DNA of 64,000 nt, taken from the NCBI RefSeq assembly GCF_027941835.1, contig NZ_CP116005.1, positions 4,107,501-4,171,500 on the forward strand. Direction: 5' to 3'. Under the pieces are notes generated by a model. The model ran no database searches, had not been told where the DNA came from, and worked only from the letters and a program-made list of their open reading frames with translations. Shown here piece by piece: positions 34,354-42,638 of this stretch. Position numbers and translations under genes: made by a program. Each line of letters starts with the position of its first letter. Position 1 is the stretch's first letter. The DNA is from Sphingosinicella microcystinivorans. Its GTDB lineage: Bacteria > Pseudomonadota > Alphaproteobacteria > Sphingomonadales > Sphingomonadaceae.

Positions 34354-35424
34354 TCAGAATCGCCGTCCTACGGTGATCGTTCCGTAGACCGGGATTTCTT
34401 TTTGTCCCCGGAATTCGCGTGTGCGGTGGTAGCGGGCTATCGCGATGCGCCAGTTGCCTTGGGTAATCGCGACGCCGTAGCCGACATCCGCCACGAGTGG
34501 CCGCTTATCAACGCTATGGCCGGACTTGAAGGTATTGCCATCCAACGTGATGTCGTGCAGAACCCAGCGAGCGTCTAGCGCCACGAAGAGGTGGCCGTTC
34601 CAGTTGCTGCCAGCGGTCGTGCGCACGGGCGAGGTGTTCTCTCCGGCAGGCCGTAGCGGTGCCGTGCCTAAGTCGTCCGGCAGGCGTAGGCCATAGCGCA
34701 GTTCTCCACCGACATTCGCGTAGGTGGCGAAGTTGCCGAAGCTGCCACCCCAGTGGCGGGTCAGATCCCAGCCCCAACCGCTGACGTCTTCTTGCCTGAA
34801 GACTCGTGTTCGGCGTTCGTGCAGCAACTGCAGCACAGGCTCGTCGCGCAGTTGGTGTCGCCAGCCATTGAATTTGTCGACGCCGATGGTGTCATGCCAC
34901 CAGTTCTGGGTTTGCCTGGCCAAGGAGGAGGGGCCCACAACACCGACGCGGATTTGTGAGGTACGCAGCGTATCGCCGCGCCGCGCGTTGTAGCCGAAGC
35001 TCAACATCATTGCGCCGGCGAAAGGGCGGTCGTCTTTGATCAGATCGCTGCGCGTTTTGTCGCTGGGGGTGTACATCATCTGTCCGAAGCCGATGGTCAT
35101 GTTCTGTTCGTCAAAACCCTCGGGTTGCAGCACCGTGAGAAAACGATTCAGCCCACGGACGAGACGGGGTAGGCAAGGGTCATCGCGATAGTCCACAAGG
35201 TTGGGGGAGACCCAGCTGACGAGAAATCCATTGGAGTAGCCTTGATCTTGTCCAATGCCGCCGAACATGTCGTTGTCGATCCGCAGATTGAGCGTTCCCG
35301 TTGAGCGCAGCGGGTTGTCCTGGTGGCAGGACTGGGCCTGTGCGGAGGCGCTCAGCAATAGCAGCAGCAAGGAGGCTGCGACTTCCAGCCTCCATTCAGC
35401 GGGGTCGCTGGACTGAACTTTCAT
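34354..35424 (-). CDS. LpxR-like lipid A deacylase family outer-membrane protein (DUF2219)
   Basis: The 356-residue protein has a signal peptide (EVAASLLLLLLSASAQAQ) and a beta-barrel sequence with TLNLRIDNDMFGGIGQDQGYSNGFLVSW, IGFGQMMYTPSD, DDRPFAGAMMLSFGYN and a C-terminal aromatic residue (VGRRF), all features of LpxR-like proteins. LpxR removes the 3'-acyloxyacyl chain from lipid A. The ATG at 35422-35424 overlaps the stop of the universal stress gene (TGATG); the open frame further upstream is antisense to that gene. Its presence with energy-storage genes suggests envelope remodelling under stress. Confidence 0.83.
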   Translation of the reverse strand: MKVQSSDPAEWRLEVAASLLLLLLSASAQAQSCHQDNPLRSTGTLNLRIDNDMFGGIGQDQGYSNGFLVSWVSPNLVDYRDDPCLPRLVRGLNRFLTVLQPEGFDEQNMTIGFGQMMYTPSDKTRSDLIKDDRPFAGAMMLSFGYNARRGDTLRTSQIRVGVVGPSSLARQTQNWWHDTIGVDKFNGWRHQLRDEPVLQLLHERRTRVFRQEDVSGWGWDLTRHWGGSFGNFATYANVGGELRYGLRLPDDLGTAPLRPAGENTSPVRTTAGSNWNGHLFVALDARWVLHDITLDGNTFKSGHSVDKRPLVADVGYGVAITQGNWRIAIARYHRTREFRGQKEIPVYGTITVGRRF

Positions 35425-35918
35425 CACGCTGGCGTGCCACCCTGCCCAGGGGTTGCAGTCACAATGACCGATTGGGACTGGCGCACCAGCATCACTGGAA
35501 CTGGTGCGATGCGAGCGAGCTGCTCTGCATCGCTTCCCATCAGCAGCCTGTCCACGCCCCGGCGTCCGTGGGTACCCAACACCACCAACTCGCATTGAGT
35601 AGTCAGTGCCTGCTGAGCGATGAGCACCGAGACGCGCTCGCCGTTGCTTTCCAGAAGGACGGTCTCAACCACCAGGCCTCCCTGCCTCAGCCGCAGCGCC
35701 GCCTCGTCCAGCAGCTTCTGCCCGGCCGCCAGGAAGCCCGGCCTCACTTCTTCAATATAGATCCTCGGCCTCTCGAAGCCGTTGCTATGCTTCATCTCCT
35801 CGATGACGTGCAGCAAGACGATGGTTGCGCCATTCAGGCGTGCCAGCACCGCAGCGTGGTGGAGCGCCAAATCGGCAGTAGGACTTCCGTCGAGCGGAAC
35901 CAGGATTCTTGAGTACAT
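35424..35918 (-). CDS. Universal stress protein (UspA family)
   Basis: The 164-residue protein is a single Usp domain: MYSRILVPLDGSPTADLALHHAAVLARLNGATIVLLHVIEE and the ATP-binding end CELVVLGTHGRRGVDRLLMGSDAEQLARIAPVPVMLVR, with the G-2x-G-9x-G pattern of nucleotide-binding Usp proteins. It is coupled to the downstream lpxR-like gene. Usp genes of this type often cluster with acetate kinase and PHA genes in oxygen-limited responses. Confidence 0.92.
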   Translation of the reverse strand: MYSRILVPLDGSPTADLALHHAAVLARLNGATIVLLHVIEEMKHSNGFERPRIYIEEVRPGFLAAGQKLLDEAALRLRQGGLVVETVLLESNGERVSVLIAQQALTTQCELVVLGTHGRRGVDRLLMGSDAEQLARIAPVPVMLVRQSQSVIVTATPGQGGTPA

Positions 35919-36005
35919 GAATGTCTCCAGTTATCAGAGTAGAACGGGATGACGAACAGATATTGCGTATACCGTGTCGCAATAGCGGACGCGGGATACG
36001 CTTAT

Positions 36006-37757
36006 TCAGTTGCGTACATATTCCCCTGGGGCGTCGCAAACAGTGGGGTATCCACTGGATTCAGCACCTATGAGCGGAGGCGCAACAACATCACCGGAAC
36101 GCTCTCGCAGCCACGCCGACCATGCGGGCCACCAGGAATCCGGATGCGTCTGCATCGTCGCTTGCCACTCATCCGGCGCCATGTATCCATCACCGGCCGC
36201 GCGGGTATGGATTTGATATTGGCGGTTACCTCGGCCGGGCTCGCTCACGATGCCGCCGTTGTGTCCTCCAGTGGTCAGCACGAAAGTCAGCTCGGCCGAA
36301 GACAGGAGATGCAGCTTGTAAACCGAGCGCCAAGGCGCAATATGATCCGAGGCAGTGCCGACGCAAAACACCGGTACAGCGATGTCTCCCACTGAAACGG
36401 GGCGACCCGTGACGGGATAACGCCCCGCGCTGAGATCGTTATTCAGGTAAAGGCGTCGGAGATACTGCGAATGCATCTTCGCGGGGAGGCGAGTCCCATC
36501 GGCATTCCAAGCCATCAGGTCGGTCATTGCCCGGCGATCGCCCAATAGGTATTCGTCAATCATGCGAGACCATATGAGATCGTAGGAACGCAGTAGCTGA
36601 AAAGCTCCGCTCATCTGGTCGGAGGTCAAATAACCGGTTTGAGCCATGCTGGCTTCCAACAGCGCCACTTGACTCTCGTTGATGAAAAGACTCAGCTCGC
36701 CCGGTTCGCTGAAGTCCGTCTGTGCGGCAAGCAGGCTTACCGACACCAGCCGCGTATCGCCATCACGCGCCATGGCTGAAGCACCAATGGCCAGTAGCGT
36801 TCCGCCCAGGCAATAACCAGCCGCGTGGACTCCATGCCCGGGGACGACGGAAGTCACAGCGTCCAGCGCTGCATGCAGGCCGAACTCCAGGTACTCATCC
36901 ATGCCCAAATCTCGATCCTCAGCATCCGGATTTCTCCAGGAGATGCAAAAAACCGTATGCCCTTGCGCAACCAGATACCGTATCAGCGAGTTATGCGGTG
37001 ACAGATCCAGTACGTAGTACTTCATGATCCAGGCAGGAATGATCAGGATCGGTTCGGGATGGACTTTCTCGGTAGTGGGCGTGTACTGAATCAGTTCGAT
37101 CAGTCGATTTCTCAGAACGACTTTTCCTTCCGTGACCGCTACGTCGCGCCCAACGACGAAGTTCTCCGTTCCCGCGGGAGGCTGGCCGGATAGTTGCCGA
37201 CGCAAGTCGTCGAGAAAGTTGGACGTCCCCCGCGCTAGATTGGCGCCTTGCTCTGCGATGGTTCTTTTCAGGACAACGGGGTTGAAAACCGCAGCGTTGG
37301 CGGGCGAAAGCATTTCCAGCCACTGTTTGGCGCCAAACGCCAGCAGGCGTTGGTGTTTCGGATCCACTCCCCACACCCCCTGCGTGGCCTGCTCCCACCA
37401 TTTGGTCTGATTGACGAATGAACTGCGGAAAAGGTCGTAGGGCCATTGATCCCATGCAGGATCGTTGAAGCGGCGGTCATTGACAGGTGACCGGTCAGGA
37501 GCGGTGGCTCCCCGGTCCGGGTTGGCCGGATTCTTCTTCAATACGGCCATCCATTGCTCGGACAGGGAGGCTGCAAACGCCAAAAGCTCGGCTTGCTTGC
37601 CAGGACTGTTTGCTAAATGGCTCGCCCAGTCCACCCACGCGAGCAACGATGTCTCCGGCGAAATAGACGACCAAGCCTGTGCCCAAGCGACATGGGCATC
37701 CCCATCCAACTTCGGATTGATGGCTGAGTCGATATTGCCGTTCTTTTTATTCGTCAA
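36006..37757 (-). CDS. phaC: Polyhydroxyalkanoate synthase
   Basis: The 583-residue protein polymerises hydroxyacyl-CoA into PHA granules. The lipase-like box is GYCLGG with catalytic Cys316; the Asp lies in VGTASDHIAPW and the His in TTGGHNGGIV. The N-terminal region (FNDPAWDQWPYDLFRSSFVNQTKWWEQAT) is that of class I-type synthases. No PhaE or PhaR subunit is nearby, which fits class I and short-chain monomers such as 3-hydroxybutyrate. Reductase, phasin and a DUF3141 protein are encoded in the same run. Confidence 0.93.
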   Translation of the reverse strand: MTNKKNGNIDSAINPKLDGDAHVAWAQAWSSISPETSLLAWVDWASHLANSPGKQAELLAFAASLSEQWMAVLKKNPANPDRGATAPDRSPVNDRRFNDPAWDQWPYDLFRSSFVNQTKWWEQATQGVWGVDPKHQRLLAFGAKQWLEMLSPANAAVFNPVVLKRTIAEQGANLARGTSNFLDDLRRQLSGQPPAGTENFVVGRDVAVTEGKVVLRNRLIELIQYTPTTEKVHPEPILIIPAWIMKYYVLDLSPHNSLIRYLVAQGHTVFCISWRNPDAEDRDLGMDEYLEFGLHAALDAVTSVVPGHGVHAAGYCLGGTLLAIGASAMARDGDTRLVSVSLLAAQTDFSEPGELSLFINESQVALLEASMAQTGYLTSDQMSGAFQLLRSYDLIWSRMIDEYLLGDRRAMTDLMAWNADGTRLPAKMHSQYLRRLYLNNDLSAGRYPVTGRPVSVGDIAVPVFCVGTASDHIAPWRSVYKLHLLSSAELTFVLTTGGHNGGIVSEPGRGNRQYQIHTRAAGDGYMAPDEWQATMQTHPDSWWPAWSAWLRERSGDVVAPPLIGAESSGYPTVCDAPGEYVRN

Positions 37758-37900
37758 AGCGTATTACCTCTATTTCTGCACAAGTAGAAAGAGCCCCTTG
37801 CTTGAAAACGGGAGTCGATTGCGATTTCCTGGGCGACGACGCCTCGCCAGCGCGTCAGCGATGTATCCATCTGCCAGCTCGCTCCGCTGTTTCGCTTCGC

Positions 37901-39106
37901 CTAACCGGCCATCAGGCTGATTACCAGTGCGTTCGCAATATCGATGACGAACCCACATACCAAGGGCACCACAATGAACGCCTCGCGTGCCGCACCATGC
38001 TCCCGAGTCACCGCCGTCATGTTGGCGATGGCAGTGGCGGTAGATCCCAGCGCAATACCGCCGAAACCCGCGCACACCACGGCGGCTTGGTAATCCTTGC
38101 CCATTGCCCGAAAAACAATCAGCAAAACGAATGCGATGACCAAGGCAATCTGCACCAGCATCGCCGCCGTGATGAAGGCGAGCACGGGCTGCAGTTCCCA
38201 GAGCCTGAGTCCCATCAGCGCCATGGTCAGAAACAGGCCCAATGACATGTCGGAAACCAGGGCGATGCCTGGCTGCATGCTCGGCCAGTTCCATAAACGT
38301 CCGCGCCCACTTGGCCTCATCCAGTCGGCCGCCATGCGCAGGAGAATTCCGGCCAGCAGGCAGCCCACAAAGGCGGGCAGCGTGACGGCGGTACGCGCGA
38401 CCAAGGCATTGATTCCGTATCCCAACATCAAGGCGAAGTTGAGCCAGAGCAATGCCAGCAGCAGGCCGTAGTAGTCCAGGCGGGCATGCTGCTCATCGCT
38501 GTGCAGTGTGCCAATTTCCAGGGCGCTGTCTCCGGAGGCTCGAAGCCGATGCCTGCGCATGAGCAGACTTGCGATCGGGCCACCGATGGTGCAGGCCGCG
38601 ATCAGGCCGATCATATTCGCCGCCAACCCCAGTTCCTGCGCCTGTGCAATGCCGAGGGTTTCAACGAAGTAGTCGGACCAGGCCAAGGTGGTGCCCACGC
38701 CTCCGGTAAGGGAAATCGAACCCACCATCAGCCCGGCGCGCGGATCCAGCCCGAAGGCGCGGGCCGTCTCCATCCCGGCCAGGTTCTGCAGCACCATGAA
38801 CCCGATGGCCAGCCCCGACAGGATCAGCAAGGGCCGTCCACCATGGCGCAGTGTGCGGGCGTCGGTACTCAGGCCAATAGCGGCAAAGAAGTACAGCAGA
38901 AGCGCGTCGCGCGCTTCCAGATCGAAACTGACAACGATCCCCATCCCGTAGTACAGGAGGAAGACAACCAAGGCGCAGGCCAGGCCGCCCACCAGGGATT
39001 CCGGGATGCTGTATCGACGCAAGATGCCCGAACGCGCTACCAAGCCCTTGCCAACGAACAACAGCAGAATGGCGAGCGTGAATCCATGGAAGGCATCGAT
39101 CTTCAT
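37901..39106 (-). CDS. gltS: Sodium/glutamate symporter (GltS family)
   Basis: The 401-residue membrane protein has about ten hydrophobic helices with the GltS layout: FTLAILLLFVGKGLVARS at the start, FFAAIGLSTDARTLRHGG, the re-entrant loop GSISLTGGVGTTLAWSDYF, and the second loop CAGFGGIALGSTATAIANM. It would import glutamate with sodium. The ATG at 39104-39106 overlaps the acetate kinase stop (ATGA), so the two are translationally coupled. Glutamate import beside acetate kinase may serve redox or pH balance; that is a guess. Confidence 0.88.
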   Translation of the reverse strand: MKIDAFHGFTLAILLLFVGKGLVARSGILRRYSIPESLVGGLACALVVFLLYYGMGIVVSFDLEARDALLLYFFAAIGLSTDARTLRHGGRPLLILSGLAIGFMVLQNLAGMETARAFGLDPRAGLMVGSISLTGGVGTTLAWSDYFVETLGIAQAQELGLAANMIGLIAACTIGGPIASLLMRRHRLRASGDSALEIGTLHSDEQHARLDYYGLLLALLWLNFALMLGYGINALVARTAVTLPAFVGCLLAGILLRMAADWMRPSGRGRLWNWPSMQPGIALVSDMSLGLFLTMALMGLRLWELQPVLAFITAAMLVQIALVIAFVLLIVFRAMGKDYQAAVVCAGFGGIALGSTATAIANMTAVTREHGAAREAFIVVPLVCGFVIDIANALVISLMAG

Positions 39107-40341
39107 CGCACCTTCTCCCTGTCCAGGCCGGACAGCGCATGGTTGGCGGCGATCCACTCTTCATTGGTGGGTTCGATCGCCACGAGGACCTGGCTGTGGT
39201 CGGTGGAAATCGTCGCTGCGTGGCTGGCGTTGGCGTCGGTATCCAGGGCAATGCCCAGAAAGCCCAGCGCCGCACAGATGCGCTCGCGAATGAACGCATT
39301 GTGTTCACCGACACCCGCCGTGAACACCAACATGTCCAGACCGCCCAGCACGGCGACCAGGGCCCCGATCTCGCGCACGATGCGTCGCACGTAAAGGGCC
39401 AGTGCCAAGCGCGCTCGCTCCCCCGTTTCGCCTGCATCGTTCTCGTGCCCGACAATGACGCGCGGCTCGGCCGAGATTCCCGAAACGCCGAGCAGGCCGG
39501 ACTCGTGATAGAGGACGCGCCCCACTTGCTCTAGTGAGAGCTTCTCGACTTCCATCAGGTAGAGCACCGCACCCGGATCGAGCGCGCCGGTGCGGGTGCC
39601 CATCATCAGGCCGTCAAGCGCGGAGAAGCCCATGGTGGTGGCCACGCTTTTGAGTCCTTGCATGGCGCACAGACTGGCGCCACTGCCCAAGTGGGCAACG
39701 ACGGTGCGCCCGCACGCGGCGTCGCCATGGCGTTCGGGCAAGGCCACTGCCATGTACTCATACGACAGGCCGTGAAACCCGTACCGACGCAGACCGCGCT
39801 CCCATGCGGCATAGGGCAACGGCAGGATCTTCTCGACCTGGGGCAAAGTGTGGTGGAAGGCCGTGTCGAAGCAAGCCATCTGTGGCAGATCTGGCTGCTC
39901 CCGCAGCAGGATCTCCACGGCTTCGAGCGCGAATGGCTGGTGCAGCGGGGCCAGAGGAATGTAGCCCTTGAGGTCGGCCAGGACATTTGCGTCCAGGCGC
40001 ACGGGCATGGAGTATTTGCTGCCGCCGTGGACGATACGGTGGGCGACCGTACCTACGTGGCGGCCGTCGAGCCGCCGGCTGACACGATCGCGGATGAGGC
40101 GCAGTGCGGCGCGATACGGATGTGCCGTGTCCAGTTCGATCGAGAACGGCGCAACTCCGGTCTCTCCGAAATCCGGGTTGGCGCCGCCGATTCCCTGCAC
40201 CTTGCCATTCCACAATGCCTGACGCGGCAGTGGCGCGGCCGAGGAATCGAACACCGCAAACTTGATGCTGGATGAACCGCAGTTCAGCACAAGGATCAGT
40301 CCGTGTTCGCGGCGCCCGGAGCGGGCCATGGTGACGTCCAT
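39103..40341 (-). CDS. ackA: Acetate kinase
   Basis: The 412-residue protein carries the acetate kinase signatures LVLNCGSSSIKFAVFD near the N-terminus, VAHRIVHGGSKYSMPV, ACFDTAFHHTLPQVEKILPLPY, RYGFHGLSYEYMA and VFTAGVGEHNAFIRERIC. It converts acetyl phosphate and ADP to acetate and ATP. The start at 40341 (MDVTMARSGRREHGLI) gives normal length; the frame is open far upstream into the SDR gene without homology. It is placed to use the acetyl phosphate of the phosphoketolase. Confidence 0.95.
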   Translation of the reverse strand: MDVTMARSGRREHGLILVLNCGSSSIKFAVFDSSAAPLPRQALWNGKVQGIGGANPDFGETGVAPFSIELDTAHPYRAALRLIRDRVSRRLDGRHVGTVAHRIVHGGSKYSMPVRLDANVLADLKGYIPLAPLHQPFALEAVEILLREQPDLPQMACFDTAFHHTLPQVEKILPLPYAAWERGLRRYGFHGLSYEYMAVALPERHGDAACGRTVVAHLGSGASLCAMQGLKSVATTMGFSALDGLMMGTRTGALDPGAVLYLMEVEKLSLEQVGRVLYHESGLLGVSGISAEPRVIVGHENDAGETGERARLALALYVRRIVREIGALVAVLGGLDMLVFTAGVGEHNAFIRERICAALGFLGIALDTDANASHAATISTDHSQVLVAIEPTNEEWIAANHALSGLDREKVR

Positions 40342-40420
40342 CAGGTCGTCCTCTCTGCGCGCCGTCCGCGCGACTTCGCCGAGGTGTGCGGGGGTGTCTG
40401 CTGTCTCATCGTCTTCAGAC

Positions 40421-41173
40421 TCAGCGCGCCGTGTAGCCGCCATCGGCGATGAGCTGGGTGCCCACAAGGAAGCTGCTTCCTTCCGACAGCAAAAACGCCA
40501 CGGCATGGGCGATTTCGTCCGATGTACCCAGACGACCGATCGGATGCAGGTCAACGGCCTTCTGGAGGGCCGATTCATCCAGGAAATCCAGGATGGGCGT
40601 ACGCACGTAACCGGGATGAATCGAATTGATCCGGATTCCCTTGGACGCATAGGCCAGTCCTGCCGAGCGGGTCAGCCCGGTAACAGCATGCTTGGCTGCG
40701 ACGTACGCGGGGTTCGCTGCGTCGCCCACCACTCCGAGGATGGAGGAGACGTTGACGATGGCGCCGCCTCCAGAGCGCAGGATGGCGGGAATCTGATGGC
40801 GCAGGCCATAGAACACGCCGTTCAGGTTGACATCGATCACCCGGCTCCAGGCGGCAGGGTCCAGTTCCCCCACAGGACTCTGGTCGCCACTGATACCGGC
40901 GTTATTGACGGCAAAATGAAGGTCGCCAAACGCATCGACCGCGCAGGCCACGGCAGCCTGGACCTCATCGATGCGTGCCACGTCGGCCACATTGGCCACG
41001 GCGTGGCCGCCCTCGGCGTTGATGAGACTGGTGACGCGCTGCGCATTGTCGGCGCTGACGTCCGAGACCACGACATTCAGACCGTTGCTCGCAAGAAGCC
41101 GGGCGATGCTCTCGCCAATGCCGGATCCTGCACCGGTGACCAGGGCTACGCGGCCAGAGAATGAATACTGCAT
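40421..41173 (-). CDS. Short-chain dehydrogenase/reductase (SDR)
   Basis: The 250-residue classical SDR has TGAGSGIGESIARLL for cofactor binding, NNAGI, the catalytic Ser in NVSSILG and YVAAKHAVTGLTRS. Asp in VVSDVSADN after beta-2 favours NAD over NADP. In this context a 3-hydroxybutyrate dehydrogenase or an alcohol/acyl oxidoreductase is plausible, but the sequence alone does not fix the substrate. It is distinct from the PhaB-like SDR at 45225-45971. Confidence 0.88.
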   Translation of the reverse strand: MQYSFSGRVALVTGAGSGIGESIARLLASNGLNVVVSDVSADNAQRVTSLINAEGGHAVANVADVARIDEVQAAVACAVDAFGDLHFAVNNAGISGDQSPVGELDPAAWSRVIDVNLNGVFYGLRHQIPAILRSGGGAIVNVSSILGVVGDAANPAYVAAKHAVTGLTRSAGLAYASKGIRINSIHPGYVRTPILDFLDESALQKAVDLHPIGRLGTSDEIAHAVAFLLSEGSSFLVGTQLIADGGYTAR

Positions 41174-41216
41174 GGTGTTTTCTCCAAAGGGGTGGTTAAG
41201 TTGCTAACAAGTCCGC

Positions 41217-42638
41217 TCAAGGGGGCGACAGCCGATAGTGATGGGCCAGCATCAGTGCAATCGCGCATGAGGCGATGCGCGTATCGCGCGAGTCGGCACG
41301 GCTGGTCAGAATGACCGGCACCTTGGCTCCAAGGACGATCCCGGCGCTGGCTGCTCCGCCCAGGAAGATCAACTGCTTGGCAAGCATGTTGCCGCTCTCC
41401 AGGTCAGGCACGGCGAGGATGTCAGCCTGCCCGGCGACCTCGGAGACGATCCCCTTGGTACGCGCAGCGGCGATGGAGACCGCGTTGTCGAAGGCGAGCG
41501 GCCCGTCGAGCAGGCCGCCAGTGATCTGGCCGCGATCAGCCATCTTGCACAGCGCCGCCGCGTCCAGCGTGGCCGTCATCGTCGGGCTCACCGTCTCGAC
41601 CGCGGCCAGGATCGCGACCTTGGGTTCGCGCACGCCGATTACCTGCGCCAGCTCGATGGCGTTGCGGATGATGTCCGCCTTCTGTTCCAGAGTCGGGGCG
41701 ATATTGATCGCCGCATCGGTGACGATGAACGGGCGCGGATAGGCCGGTGTCTGTAGCAAAAAGCAATGGCTGACCCGACGCTTGGTGCGCAACCCTGCCG
41801 CAGTCGAAACCAGCGCGGACATCAGCTCGTCGGTATGCAGGCTCCCTTTCATCAGGGCTTCGACTTCACCTGTGGCCGCCAGGGCGACGGCTTGCTGCGC
41901 GGCGGCGTGGCTGTGGGGTGCGTCCACAATGGCGACGTCGGCCAGATCCAGCCCGGCCTCCGCGGCGACTGCCTCCAGCCGCGCCTGTGGCCCGACCAGC
42001 ACCGGTTCGATCAGTCCCGCATGGCGTGCTTCGAGCGCAGCGGACAGGCTGGGAGAATCGCAGGGGTGGACGACAGCCACACGAATCGGTTGCAAGTGCG
42101 CGACATGCGCCAGCAGGCTTTGCAGGCCTGTGCGGCCCTGCGCATCCGGGTGGATTTCCGGCAACACGGTGCGCGTTCGTTCCAAGCGTTCGGTGGGCGC
42201 CACGACCTCTACCTGGCCTTGGAAAACCGCTACCCCCTCCTGGTTGGTGCAGGTGCAGGCCAGCGTGACATGGTGGTTGGCCGTGTCCTTGCTGGTCACC
42301 TGCATCCGCACGGTCAGCCTGTCGCCGGGTCGAACGGCCCCGAGGAAGCACAGATTCTGGTTGACATAGCGGGTTCCAGGCCCCGGCAGGCGTGTGCTCA
42401 GCACAGCCGAGATCAGGGCGTTTGCACAAATGGCCTCCGTGGTGCCCCGAGCGCTTGAGGACACAGCAGGTTCTGGATCCACATCGCCCGATTGCAGCGC
42501 GAACATGTGGATGTCTTGCGACGAAAACGCGCGTTCGAGGCTGGCGCTGTCGCCGATGGCGATCTCGTCGAAGGTTCGGTTGCGCAGAACCTGCAATGCG
42601 TCGGCGGCGCCATCGACCGGTGCGGAGGACGTCGTCAT
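41217..42638 (-). CDS. MaoC-like domain fused to phosphate acetyl/butyryltransferase
   Basis: Residues 1-150 form a MaoC-type hot-dog domain (FDEIAIGDSASLERAFSSQDIHMFALQSGDVDP). Residues 165-473 form a Pta/Ptb catalytic domain (RVAVVHPCDSPSLSAALEARHAGLIEPVLVGP, EALMKGSLHTDELMSAL, RRVSHCFLLQTPAYPRPFIVTDAAINIAP). Such proteins are annotated as bifunctional enoyl-CoA hydratase/phosphate acetyltransferase. The transferase would convert acetyl phosphate to acetyl-CoA, the entry to PHB. The ATG overlaps the stop of the DUF3141 gene. Confidence 0.9.
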   Translation of the reverse strand: MTTSSAPVDGAADALQVLRNRTFDEIAIGDSASLERAFSSQDIHMFALQSGDVDPEPAVSSSARGTTEAICANALISAVLSTRLPGPGTRYVNQNLCFLGAVRPGDRLTVRMQVTSKDTANHHVTLACTCTNQEGVAVFQGQVEVVAPTERLERTRTVLPEIHPDAQGRTGLQSLLAHVAHLQPIRVAVVHPCDSPSLSAALEARHAGLIEPVLVGPQARLEAVAAEAGLDLADVAIVDAPHSHAAAQQAVALAATGEVEALMKGSLHTDELMSALVSTAAGLRTKRRVSHCFLLQTPAYPRPFIVTDAAINIAPTLEQKADIIRNAIELAQVIGVREPKVAILAAVETVSPTMTATLDAAALCKMADRGQITGGLLDGPLAFDNAVSIAAARTKGIVSEVAGQADILAVPDLESGNMLAKQLIFLGGAASAGIVLGAKVPVILTSRADSRDTRIASCAIALMLAHHYRLSPP

